Positions 48,239-56,637 of a stretch of DNA of 64,000 bases are shown here, one piece after another. The notes under the pieces are model-generated. The model was not told the DNA's origin and made no database searches. It worked only from the letters and a program-made list of their open reading frames with translations. The position numbers and the translations under genes were made by a program. The stretch comes from an uncultured Tateyamaria sp. (GTDB lineage: Bacteria; Pseudomonadota; Alphaproteobacteria; Rhodobacterales; Rhodobacteraceae). The stretch is from NCBI RefSeq assembly GCF_947494755.1, contig NZ_CANLVZ010000019.1, forward strand, positions 1-64,000, read 5' to 3'. Each line of letters begins with the position of its first letter. Positions within the stretch are counted from its first letter, which is position 1.

Positions 48239-49780
48239 CTAGCGCACGATAATCTCCGGGCCCATCATCAGCGTCGGCAGCCAGATTGAAATCGCCGGGA
48301 TGTAGGTGACCATAATCAGGAACACGAACAGCACTGCGAGAAATGGCAACGCGGCCTTCACCACACGCATCATCGGCATGCCCGCCACGCCAGATGTCAC
48401 GAACAGGTTCAGACCCACCGGCGGCGTGATCATCCCGATCTCCATGTTGACGACCATGATGATGCCCAGATGTATGGGGTCGATCCCCAACTCAATCGCG
48501 ATGGGAAAGACCAAGGGGGCCACGATCACCAACAGACCCGACGGCTCCATAAACTGACCGCCAATCAGAAGGATCACGTTCACGATGATCAGGAAGACGA
48601 CGGGGCCGAAGCCAGCATCCAGCATCGCGCCCGCAATCTGCTGAGGGATCTGTTCATCCGTCAAAACATGTTTCAGGATCAAAGCATTGGCGATGATGAA
48701 CATCAAGGTGATGGTCAGCTTGCCCGCCTCAAAAAACGCGTGCTTGGTGTCGCGGTGCACGAAAGCCAGCGGCATGCGGATCAGGTCGGACCCGATGGCG
48801 ACAGGATTCAGATCAAGGCCGCGTGCGACCCGTTCGATCACGGCCAGGACGGCGGCCACGCCAAAGCCAACCAACACAGACAGGGTCAGATCCATGGCCC
48901 CACCCGAGGCCAACCAGATCACGATGCCGACCCCCAAACCACCCATCAACGTGATGCCGGTAAAGTTGCCCGCGCGTGGCGGCACTTTGGCGAACGGGCC
49001 CATGTCGCGATAAATGTAGCTGGCGATCAGGAAGGAATAGACAGCCGCGACCGCCGCCGCTTCGGTCGGAGTGAAGATGCCCCCATAGATGCCGCCCAGA
49101 ATGATGACGATCAGGAACAAACCGCCCGAGGCGGCAGCGGCCGAGGCCCCAACCTCGCCCCAGCCCAGCCATTCGCCTTTGGGCAGGTTCTTGATCTTGG
49201 CCATCGCGTAGATGGTGATCATCAGCATGGACCCCGCCATGAGGCCCGGGATCACACCCGCCAGGAACATCCGCCCCACCGACACGTCCGTGGCCGAGGC
49301 ATAGACCACCATCACGATGGACGGCGGGATCAGGATGCCGAGCGTGCCCGCATTGGCGATCACACCGGCAGCGAAATCCTTGGTATATCCCACCTGCGTC
49401 ATGCCCGCGATCACGATGGACCCGATGGCGACAACCGTCGCCGGGCTCGACCCTGACAGGGCCGCAAACATCATACAGGCAAAGACGCCCGCAATCGCGA
49501 GGCCACCCGGAAAGTGGCCGACCACAGCGATGGAAAAGCGGATGATGCGCTGCGCCACACCGCCCGTCGACATGAAGGTCGAGGCAAGGATGAAGAACGG
49601 GATCGCCAGCAGCGTGTAATGCCCCGCCATCGCCTGAAACAAGGTCTGCGCGATGGAGGCAAGCGAGGTGTCACTCAGCACCAGCAGGAACAGGATCGAA
49701 GACATGCCAAGCGATACGGCGATCGGCACGCCGATCAGCATCAGGCCGATGACGAGGCCAAAAAGAACTGCAACTTCCAT
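48239..49780 (-). CDS. dctM: TRAP transporter large permease (DctM)
   Basis: Multi-TM DctM family: IPFFILASTFMSTGGVAQRIIRFS, IPPSIVMVVYASATDVSVGRMFLAGVIPGLM, MEIGMITPPVGLNLFV. Confidence 0.93.
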   Translation of the reverse strand: MEVAVLFGLVIGLMLIGVPIAVSLGMSSILFLLVLSDTSLASIAQTLFQAMAGHYTLLAIPFFILASTFMSTGGVAQRIIRFSIAVVGHFPGGLAIAGVFACMMFAALSGSSPATVVAIGSIVIAGMTQVGYTKDFAAGVIANAGTLGILIPPSIVMVVYASATDVSVGRMFLAGVIPGLMAGSMLMITIYAMAKIKNLPKGEWLGWGEVGASAAAASGGLFLIVIILGGIYGGIFTPTEAAAVAAVYSFLIASYIYRDMGPFAKVPPRAGNFTGITLMGGLGVGIVIWLASGGAMDLTLSVLVGFGVAAVLAVIERVARGLDLNPVAIGSDLIRMPLAFVHRDTKHAFFEAGKLTITLMFIIANALILKHVLTDEQIPQQIAGAMLDAGFGPVVFLIIVNVILLIGGQFMEPSGLLVIVAPLVFPIAIELGIDPIHLGIIMVVNMEIGMITPPVGLNLFVTSGVAGMPMMRVVKAALPFLAVLFVFLIMVTYIPAISIWLPTLMMGPEIIVR

Positions 49781-49783
49781 GCC

Positions 49784-50473
49784 TTAATTGCCTTCGTTCA
49801 TGTGTTTGACGGCCTCGACATCTTCCTCAGCCTCGTGGCTGACGATCAGGCTTTGCGCGGTGCCATTGGCCAGCCGCACCGTGGCCTGCACAAAGCGAAA
49901 CAGCAGCAGCGCCATGCCGAAAGGCAGGATCGCATAGGGGATGAAGCGGGGAATTTTCTCGTATGCTTCGCCTTCGTTCATGATCGGCTCAATCCAGCGC
50001 AACCATTCAGGCAGCGGAATGTCGATCACCTCATACCACCCGCGAAAGGAAGAGCGTTTCATCTCTTCAAACCCGGTGGGAAACCACTTGCCCGTGGTCT
50101 GCGGCAGATTGGCAAAGTTGGCCCAATAGTCCCACGCGCCTTTCAGCAGCAAGAACGCATAGGCCAGACACACGGTCGCGGCAGCCAGCGCAATGATGCG
50201 GCGCACGGGTGGTGAAAACAGGTTGATCACCGCGTCCACTCCAAGGTGCGCCGTGACCTTTACCGCATAGGACACCCCGAACAGCACCAGCCATGCAAAG
50301 AGGAAGGTGACCGCTTCAAGCCCCCAGATCAGGCCGGTGTTATAACCATAGCGCAGAACCACATTCGCAAATGTAATCAATGTCATACCAGCCAGAAGTA
50401 ACGCGATCATCGTCTCTTCGATTTCATTGACGAAGCGGCCCAGAGGCGTGGTCGGGGGTGCGGGATGTGCCAT
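49784..50473 (-). CDS. dctQ: TRAP transporter small permease (DctQ)
   Basis: Start MAHPAPPTTPLGRFVNEIEETMIALLLAGMTLITFANVVLRY; FLFAWLVLFGVSYAVK. Confidence 0.9.
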   Translation of the reverse strand: MAHPAPPTTPLGRFVNEIEETMIALLLAGMTLITFANVVLRYGYNTGLIWGLEAVTFLFAWLVLFGVSYAVKVTAHLGVDAVINLFSPPVRRIIALAAATVCLAYAFLLLKGAWDYWANFANLPQTTGKWFPTGFEEMKRSSFRGWYEVIDIPLPEWLRWIEPIMNEGEAYEKIPRFIPYAILPFGMALLLFRFVQATVRLANGTAQSLIVSHEAEEDVEAVKHMNEGN

Positions 50474-50583
50474 GTGTCGGCCTTCCTGATGGTCGAGAAA
50501 AGCGGGACAGCCGCACGCTGCGCGCGGTGTCCGAAAAGAGGCGCGCGCAAGATTGCGCACGCCTCAGTCTTGGCGATGCGAGG

Positions 50584-51579
50584 TCAGAGACCGGCGTTGA
50601 TAGACTGTGCCGCGTCGATGTTTTCCTGACCAACGTCGTCCTTGAACTGCTCCCAAACGGGCTTCATCACCGCCACCCACTCTTCGCGTTGCTCGGGTGT
50701 CAGCTCGCGCACAACACCGCCTGCGTTGATGATCGCCGCCTTGGCCTCTTCGTTCACCTTGGTGGATTCGGAGTTGCGGGCCGCGGTGACCTCTTCGACG
50801 ATGGTGGCCAGTTGCGTGCGGGTGTCATCGGGCAGCGAGTCCCAGAAGTCGGTTGAGGTCACGACCAGATAGTCGATGATGCCGTGGTTCGTTTCGGTCA
50901 CACCGTCCTGCACTTCAAAGAACTTCTGGCCCCAGATGTTGGACCAGGTGTTTTCCTGACCGTCCACAACGCCGGTTTGCAGCGCACCGTAGACCTCAGA
51001 AAACGCCATGGGCTGTGGCGAGCCGCCGATGGCCGCCATTTGCGCCTTGAGCACGTCCGAGTTTTGCACCCGGAATTTGAGGCCATTGGCGTCCGTCGGC
51101 GAGTTCAGCGCGACATTGGCCGACATCTGCTTCATCCCGTTGTGCCAGAACGCGAGGCCCAGCAACCCGCGACGCGTCATCGATTCCTTCATCGCCTGAC
51201 CCGTTTCGGAGTTCTGGAAGGCGTCGACCGCTTCGATGTTCTTGAACATGAATGGCAGGTCGAAAATGCGGAACTGCTTGGTGAACTGTTCGAACTTGGA
51301 CAGCGACGGAGCCGCCAGTTGCACATCGCCTTGCAGCAGCGCCTCCAACACCTGATCATCGTTGTACAGCGAGGATTGCGGGAACACCTCCATACACGCC
51401 TTGCCGTTCATCTCGTCGTTGACGCGGGTTTGCAGCAGCGAGGCGGCGATGCCTTTGGGATGCTTGTCCGTGTTGGTGACGTGGCTGAATTTGATGACGA
51501 TTTCACCGCTGTCACAGGCAGCGGCAACGGCACCCGCACTGACAGTCAGGGCAAGGGCAGCAGCAGTCAGAAATTTCAT
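50584..51579 (-). CDS. dctP: TRAP transporter substrate-binding protein (DctP)
   Basis: Signal peptide MKFLTAAALALTVSAGAVAAA; LKFRVQNSDVLKAQMAAIGGSPQPMAFSEVYGALQTGVVDGQENTWSNI. Confidence 0.93.
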   Translation of the reverse strand: MKFLTAAALALTVSAGAVAAACDSGEIVIKFSHVTNTDKHPKGIAASLLQTRVNDEMNGKACMEVFPQSSLYNDDQVLEALLQGDVQLAAPSLSKFEQFTKQFRIFDLPFMFKNIEAVDAFQNSETGQAMKESMTRRGLLGLAFWHNGMKQMSANVALNSPTDANGLKFRVQNSDVLKAQMAAIGGSPQPMAFSEVYGALQTGVVDGQENTWSNIWGQKFFEVQDGVTETNHGIIDYLVVTSTDFWDSLPDDTRTQLATIVEEVTAARNSESTKVNEEAKAAIINAGGVVRELTPEQREEWVAVMKPVWEQFKDDVGQENIDAAQSINAGL

Positions 51580-51616
51580 GTAGGTCTCCTCCCAGAGAAT
51601 AGTCTTTCTTGGTTCC

Positions 51617-51632
51617 GTTCCCGCGGGAACGC
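51617..51632. promoter_or_regulatory. Perfect 16-bp palindrome in dctP leader
   Basis: CGTTCCCGCGGGAACG. Confidence 0.45.
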
Positions 51633-51768
51633 ACCGCCTCATATGATCAGAATGTGGGGGGCGGCGCGCATTAACTTTTTGTTTGGATACTCCAATACCC
51701 TTATAGTATTTAATATCTGATACTTAACCGCCTCTTCTAGTCTTCTCCACTGACCGCGCGGAGGACGG

Positions 51769-51820
51769 CTGTGCGGAAAATCGGACATTTTCACACAAAA
51801 GTGAGCGACTTTCCGCACAG
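51769..51820. promoter_or_regulatory. Candidate DctD-type upstream activator inverted repeat for dctPQM
   Basis: CTGTGCGGAAA-N30-TTTCCGCACAG, 11-bp perfect arms in the dctD-dctP intergenic region. Confidence 0.6.
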
Positions 51821-51822
51821 TG

Positions 51823-53052
51823 TTAGCGCCGGTAGTCCTCGGCCCGAATCCCGTAGCGTTTCAGCTTGTCATAGAAGGTCTTGCGCGGCAGCTTGAGCGC
51901 CTCTGCCGCAGCACTTGCATGCCCGTTCTGCCGCCCCAATGCCGCGATCAGCAAGGCTCGTTCGACCCGTGCCAACTGTTCGGCAAGCCCCTGATCGGCG
52001 ACCTTGCCGACCTCTTCGGGCATCCCCAGAACAAAGCGCATCGCCGCACTCATCAAGGATCGCGCGTTGCCTGGCCAATCCTGCGCCATCAAGGACGCCA
52101 TATGATCCGGTCCAATCTCGGGCGCTGATAATCCAGCCTGTTCAGCAGCTTGCGCGACGTAGTGACGAAACAGCACCGGTATGTCCTCGGGCCGTTCGGA
52201 CAGTGAGGGCACGCGCACCGGCATCACTTCGATCCGGTAGTAAAGATCCGCATTGAGCAACCCCGCCTCAACCGCCGTAGCCAAATCGCTGGTGCTGCCC
52301 GCGATCAACCGGGCGCGCGTGCCACCCTCGATGGCTTCGAGCAGGGCCAGTTGGCTGGCGGCCGGCAAGCGTGTGATTTCATCCAGAAACAGACTACCCT
52401 CCGCCGCGACTTCCATGGCTTTGGCCAAAACGCGCGGCGCGAGGTCGGCAGCCGCCCGTTTCACGAACGGCGCTTTGGACCGCAATGAGGACAGGTGAAT
52501 CACCTCGGCCACCTTGGAAATCCCGGTCCCCGGCGCGCCGGTCACCAGCACTTCGGTCTCCAGTGGCGCGACGAGGCGCACGCGGGCGCGCAACCCGTCA
52601 GCTTGCGCGGACTCTCCAAACAACATGCGCGCCGCCGGATCACCGCTTTCCACCAAAGTGCGCAGGCGACGGTTTTCCAACACCAAAGCGCGGGATTTCA
52701 GGGCGCGTTCAAGAACGGAGAGCAAGTCACTCGGCGCACAAGGTTTTTCTAGGAACCCGAACGCGCCTTCGCGCATCGCCTTGACGGCCATCGGAATGTC
52801 GCCCTCGCCCGTCAACAAGATCACCGGCAGGTCCGCATCGACCTTGCGTGTGTGCGCGAGCAGGTGAAACCCGTCCCGCCCCGGCATCCGGATGTCTGAC
52901 ACGATCACCCCGTCGAAATCACGGGTGATATGGTCCTTGGCGACCACAAAAGACCCGGCCGTCAGAGGGCTCAGGTCCGCTAATTCCAGCGTCTGGGCCA
53001 ATGCATCCCGCACGGCCGCATCGTCATCCACGACCAGAACCCGTACCGTCAT
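51823..53052 (-). CDS. dctD: DctD-like response regulator with degenerate AAA+ domain
   Basis: Receiver RVLVVDDDAAVRDALAQTLE, SDIRMPGRDG, AAA+ remnant SLFLDEITRLPAASQLALLEAIE, DWPGNARSL, C-terminal Fis HTH. Confidence 0.87.
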   Translation of the reverse strand: MTVRVLVVDDDAAVRDALAQTLELADLSPLTAGSFVVAKDHITRDFDGVIVSDIRMPGRDGFHLLAHTRKVDADLPVILLTGEGDIPMAVKAMREGAFGFLEKPCAPSDLLSVLERALKSRALVLENRRLRTLVESGDPAARMLFGESAQADGLRARVRLVAPLETEVLVTGAPGTGISKVAEVIHLSSLRSKAPFVKRAAADLAPRVLAKAMEVAAEGSLFLDEITRLPAASQLALLEAIEGGTRARLIAGSTSDLATAVEAGLLNADLYYRIEVMPVRVPSLSERPEDIPVLFRHYVAQAAEQAGLSAPEIGPDHMASLMAQDWPGNARSLMSAAMRFVLGMPEEVGKVADQGLAEQLARVERALLIAALGRQNGHASAAAEALKLPRKTFYDKLKRYGIRAEDYRR

Positions 53053-54788
53053 TCCGCAGCCTCGACATGGGCCACCCAGGGTCGCAAATCCACCGTGAAT
53101 TCAGCACCTTGCGGGCCGTTCTTTCCAGAAATACCGCCGCCGAAGCTTTGCACGATCCCGTAGGAAATCGACAACCCCAGCCCCATCCCTTCGGAGGCGC
53201 CTACCTCTTTGGTGGAATAGAACGGATCAAACACCCGATCGGGCACCGCAATGCCGGGGCCGGTGTCGCAGATCCGCACCTGCGGCCCCTGCACGACAAT
53301 CCGCAACACGCGCGTCTCGCGCCCAACCATCGCGTCCATCGCATTCGAGATCAGGTTGACGAAGACCTGCCCAAGCCGAACCTCACCGCCCGATACCCAA
53401 ATCGGCGATGTTGGCGGGTCATAATCCAGCATCACATCCAGTTGCCGCATCCGTGGTTTGGTCAATTCCACCGCGCTTTCCAGCACGTGAGCCAGATCGA
53501 CCCGCACCGCAGGTTCATTTTCCTGCCGTGCAAAGGCCCGCAAGTTCTTGATGATCCGCCCCATGCGTCGTGCCATGTCCGAGATGCGCTTTAGGTTGTC
53601 ACTCGCCCGTGCGGGCTTGTCGCGCTCAAGGAAGGCCACGGCGTTGTCCGCATAGGTCTGGATCGCCATCAGCGGCTGGTTCAGCTCGTGGCTGAGCCCC
53701 GCGCTCATCTGCCCAAGCGCGCTGAGTTTACCGGCCTGCGCCAGATCGACTTGCGCGCGGGCCAGGGCGGCTTGCGCCTCCTCCCTTTCGATCGCTTCGC
53801 GGCGCAATTGGGCGTTGCTGTCAGACAAGGCAGCGGTGCGGCTGGCCACGCGGGCCTCAAGCTGGGCGTTGGCCTCGGCCAAGGTGCGCCGCCGCTCGGT
53901 CGCGAGAAACAGCAGCGCCCCGAACGCCAGACACAAGGCTGCCACTGCCGCCGCCTGCAAGGTCGCAAGTCGGCGTGCGGGGGTCACGTCCACCAATGCC
54001 TCGCCCGTCATCCCGATCACCGGCAGCGGGCGCACCAGATGCAGCGCGTTTTGCGGCAGATAGGGCCCCCACCCCATCTCCCACACCTCGTGCCGGCCGA
54101 TCCGGTAGCTGTCAAAAGGCAGGGCGCTGCCATCAGCGGGGACCAGGCCCGGCCCGTCTGCGGGGCGTTGCCAGAAAACGATTTCGGAGCGGTTGGTGAT
54201 AAACACCCGGTCCGCCGCATCCGTGAAAAAGACCGCCGGGTTCGATCCGACCCAATCCCATTCGATCCCGGCAAGGTCTGCCGTCACCACGACCGCGCCT
54301 TTGACCTGCGAGCGGGCGTCAAACACCGGTGCCGCATAGGCAAAAACACGGGCACCTGACGCACTTTGCCCGTTGCCCCACCCAAGCGCCCCTTGGGTTG
54401 CGCGCCGCACCAAGGGGGCGATATCGACCCCGGTGGGTTCGATCCGCGCGCTGGCCAGAACGTGCCCCGCAGCGTCTGTCAGCCGGATATCTTCAGCCGC
54501 AGTTTTGTCCGCAATTTCAAGAAACAACGCTTCGGCCGCGCGCACGTCTTCGCCCGCCAACACGGTGCCGATTTGCGGGTGATCCGCCACCAGCACTGCC
54601 AGCTCGCGATAGCGTTGCAGTTGCCCGGTCAGCCGGTCGCTGGCCAGCGCGAGGTCGGACGCCCCCTGTCGCGACAACTGGTCAAGCGCCTGGAAATAGC
54701 CGTAGCGCCACACCCCTGCCGCCGCCGCCGCGACCAGCGCCACAAACCCGACGATCACCGCGATCCGTCTGCCAAAGCCAACCTTCAT
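53049..54788 (-). CDS. dctB: DctB-like sensor histidine kinase
   Basis: Two TMs flanking a sensory domain, LGQMSAGLSHELNQPLMAIQTYADNA, VFVNLISNAMDAM, VRICDTGPGI, GMGLGLSI. Confidence 0.9.
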   Translation of the reverse strand: MKVGFGRRIAVIVGFVALVAAAAAGVWRYGYFQALDQLSRQGASDLALASDRLTGQLQRYRELAVLVADHPQIGTVLAGEDVRAAEALFLEIADKTAAEDIRLTDAAGHVLASARIEPTGVDIAPLVRRATQGALGWGNGQSASGARVFAYAAPVFDARSQVKGAVVVTADLAGIEWDWVGSNPAVFFTDAADRVFITNRSEIVFWQRPADGPGLVPADGSALPFDSYRIGRHEVWEMGWGPYLPQNALHLVRPLPVIGMTGEALVDVTPARRLATLQAAAVAALCLAFGALLFLATERRRTLAEANAQLEARVASRTAALSDSNAQLRREAIEREEAQAALARAQVDLAQAGKLSALGQMSAGLSHELNQPLMAIQTYADNAVAFLERDKPARASDNLKRISDMARRMGRIIKNLRAFARQENEPAVRVDLAHVLESAVELTKPRMRQLDVMLDYDPPTSPIWVSGGEVRLGQVFVNLISNAMDAMVGRETRVLRIVVQGPQVRICDTGPGIAVPDRVFDPFYSTKEVGASEGMGLGLSISYGIVQSFGGGISGKNGPQGAEFTVDLRPWVAHVEAAE

Positions 54789-54854
54789 GGCGCGCACTCT
54801 ATCCCTGCGGATCAGGGCTTGCCAAGGCGCAGCCCGCCTGAGACATCATGGCTC

Positions 54855-56021
54855 ATGTTGATCCAGTCGCCGCACGATCCCGCCTTTATCCAGGACCCCT
54901 ACCCGGTCTATGACACCGTCCGCGCGGCAGGTCCGGTCATGTTTTGGCAGGATTACGGGATGCTGGCCGCCTTTGATCACGCCACGGTCCACGCACTGCT
55001 GCGCGACCGCCGTTTGGGCCGCGCGGTGCCGGGGCGCACCGAGGCACCGGCCCATTTGGGCGCGTTTGACGCGGTCGAACGGCACTCCCTGCTCGAGCTC
55101 GAGGCCCCCGCTCACACCCGCCTGCGCCGTCTCGTGCTGCATGCGTTCACCTCGCGCCGCATCGCGGGGCTTGCGGGTGACATCACGGACATCTGCGCCG
55201 ATGTGCTGGCGCACCTGCCGGATGGCTCCTTCGATCTGATCCCTGCCTATTGCCAGCACGTGCCCGTGCGCGTCATCGCGCGTTTGCTTGGCGTGCCCGA
55301 GGCGATGGGCCCGGACCTGCTGCGCTGGTCGGCGGCAATGGTGGCGATGTATCAGGCCGGACGGACGCGCGAGATTGAGGATGCGGCCAACACCGCGGCG
55401 GGCGAATTTGCCACCTTCCTGCGCGGCTATATCGAAGAGCGGCGCAGTGACCCGCGCGATGATCTGATCACCGAGTTGATTGCCGCAGAAGAGGATGGTG
55501 CCCGTCTCTCCCCCGACGAGATGATCGGCACTTGCGTGCTGTTGCTGAATGCTGGCCACGAGGCGACGGTGCATTCCCTTGGCAATGCGGTGAAGTGCCT
55601 GATCGAGACCGGCAGCACCGGCGCGTTGACCCCCGACAGGATCGAGGGCACGGTCGAGGAGCTGCTGCGTTTTGACCCGCCGCTGCATATGTTCACACGC
55701 TACGCCTATGAGCGGATCGAGGTCGGCGGGCACGTTCTGGAACCGGGCGATGAAATCGCGCTGATGCTGGGGGCGGCGGGGCGTGATCCAGATGTGTTCA
55801 ATGATCCGCACCGCTTTGACCCGGATCGCCCCAAGCCCGCGCATCTCGCCTTCGGCGGCGGCGTGCATTTTTGCGTCGGCGCGCCGCTTGCCCGGCTTGA
55901 AATGCAGATCGCCCTGCCCGCCTTGTTCGCCCTTGCGCCAAATTTGCAAGTTGCCGAGCCACCGAAATTCGCGGACGCCTATCATTTCCACAAACTTGAT
56001 CGGCTGATGGTGCGCGCCTGA
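54855..56021 (+). CDS. Cytochrome P450
   Basis: Heme-binding FGGGVHFCVGAPLARLE, I-helix LLLNAGHEATVHSLGN, EELLRFDPP; start MLIQSPHDPAF. Confidence 0.93.
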   Translation: MLIQSPHDPAFIQDPYPVYDTVRAAGPVMFWQDYGMLAAFDHATVHALLRDRRLGRAVPGRTEAPAHLGAFDAVERHSLLELEAPAHTRLRRLVLHAFTSRRIAGLAGDITDICADVLAHLPDGSFDLIPAYCQHVPVRVIARLLGVPEAMGPDLLRWSAAMVAMYQAGRTREIEDAANTAAGEFATFLRGYIEERRSDPRDDLITELIAAEEDGARLSPDEMIGTCVLLLNAGHEATVHSLGNAVKCLIETGSTGALTPDRIEGTVEELLRFDPPLHMFTRYAYERIEVGGHVLEPGDEIALMLGAAGRDPDVFNDPHRFDPDRPKPAHLAFGGGVHFCVGAPLARLEMQIALPALFALAPNLQVAEPPKFADAYHFHKLDRLMVRA

Positions 56022-56025
56022 GCGT

Positions 56026-56493
56026 TTAGGTCTCAAGCGGCAGCATGGTGGTCGACTTGATCTCCTCCATCGACAAAAGCGCCGTCACGTTGTGGACCCG
56101 CACCTCCGATATGAGCGCCTGATAGAACGCATCATAGGCGCGCGCATTGCGCACCCGCACCTTGAGGATGTAGTCAATGTCGCCCGCAAGCCTGTGCGCC
56201 TCCTGCACTTCGGCGCGGTCGCGCAAGGCTTTGAGAAAGCACGCCTGCCAATCTGCCTCGTGCTCTGACGTGCGGATCAACACAAAGAAACACGCCTCGA
56301 ACCCAAGCGCCTCTGCATCCAGAAACACAGTCTGCTGGCCAATCACGCCTGCCTCTTTCAGCTTGCGGATTCGGTTCCACACCGGCGTCTTTGAGGACCC
56401 AACAGCCTTGGCGATATCGTCCAGCGACTGGCTCGCGTCGCGCTGCAACTCGGCCAGAATTTTGCGATCCACCTCATCAATGCGAACAGACAT
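56026..56493 (-). CDS. Lrp/AsnC-family transcriptional regulator
   Basis: RIDEVDRKILAELQRDASQSLDDIAKAVGSSKTPVWNRIRKLKEAGVI; RAM-like C-terminal domain. Confidence 0.92.
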   Translation of the reverse strand: MSVRIDEVDRKILAELQRDASQSLDDIAKAVGSSKTPVWNRIRKLKEAGVIGQQTVFLDAEALGFEACFFVLIRTSEHEADWQACFLKALRDRAEVQEAHRLAGDIDYILKVRVRNARAYDAFYQALISEVRVHNVTALLSMEEIKSTTMLPLET

Positions 56494-56523
56494 TCCGATC
56501 CCCTTTGAAAACCGTGACAGGCG

Positions 56524-56547
56524 TTCTGCAACTGCATGAATGCAGAA
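56524..56547. promoter_or_regulatory. Palindrome in the lrp-cysG divergent intergenic region
   Basis: TTCTGCA-N10-TGCAGAA. Confidence 0.5.
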
Positions 56548-56589
56548 CATATGTCCTTATCTAGCCGCGATACTGGCAACAGACCAGAA

Positions 56590-56604
56590 CAATATCCTAT
56601 ATTG
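56590..56604. promoter_or_regulatory. 15-bp Lrp-type palindrome upstream of cysG
   Basis: CAATAT-CCT-ATATTG. Confidence 0.5.
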
Positions 56605-56637
56605 TGCGCAAGAAATCAGCCACCCGAGGGCCACGCC

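Noticed and set aside
48239-51579. TRAP transporter as the missing DHPS (HpsKLM) uptake system
   Set aside because: It is 32 kb away and directly coupled to dctBD-type regulators, so a C4-dicarboxylate-like substrate is more likely.
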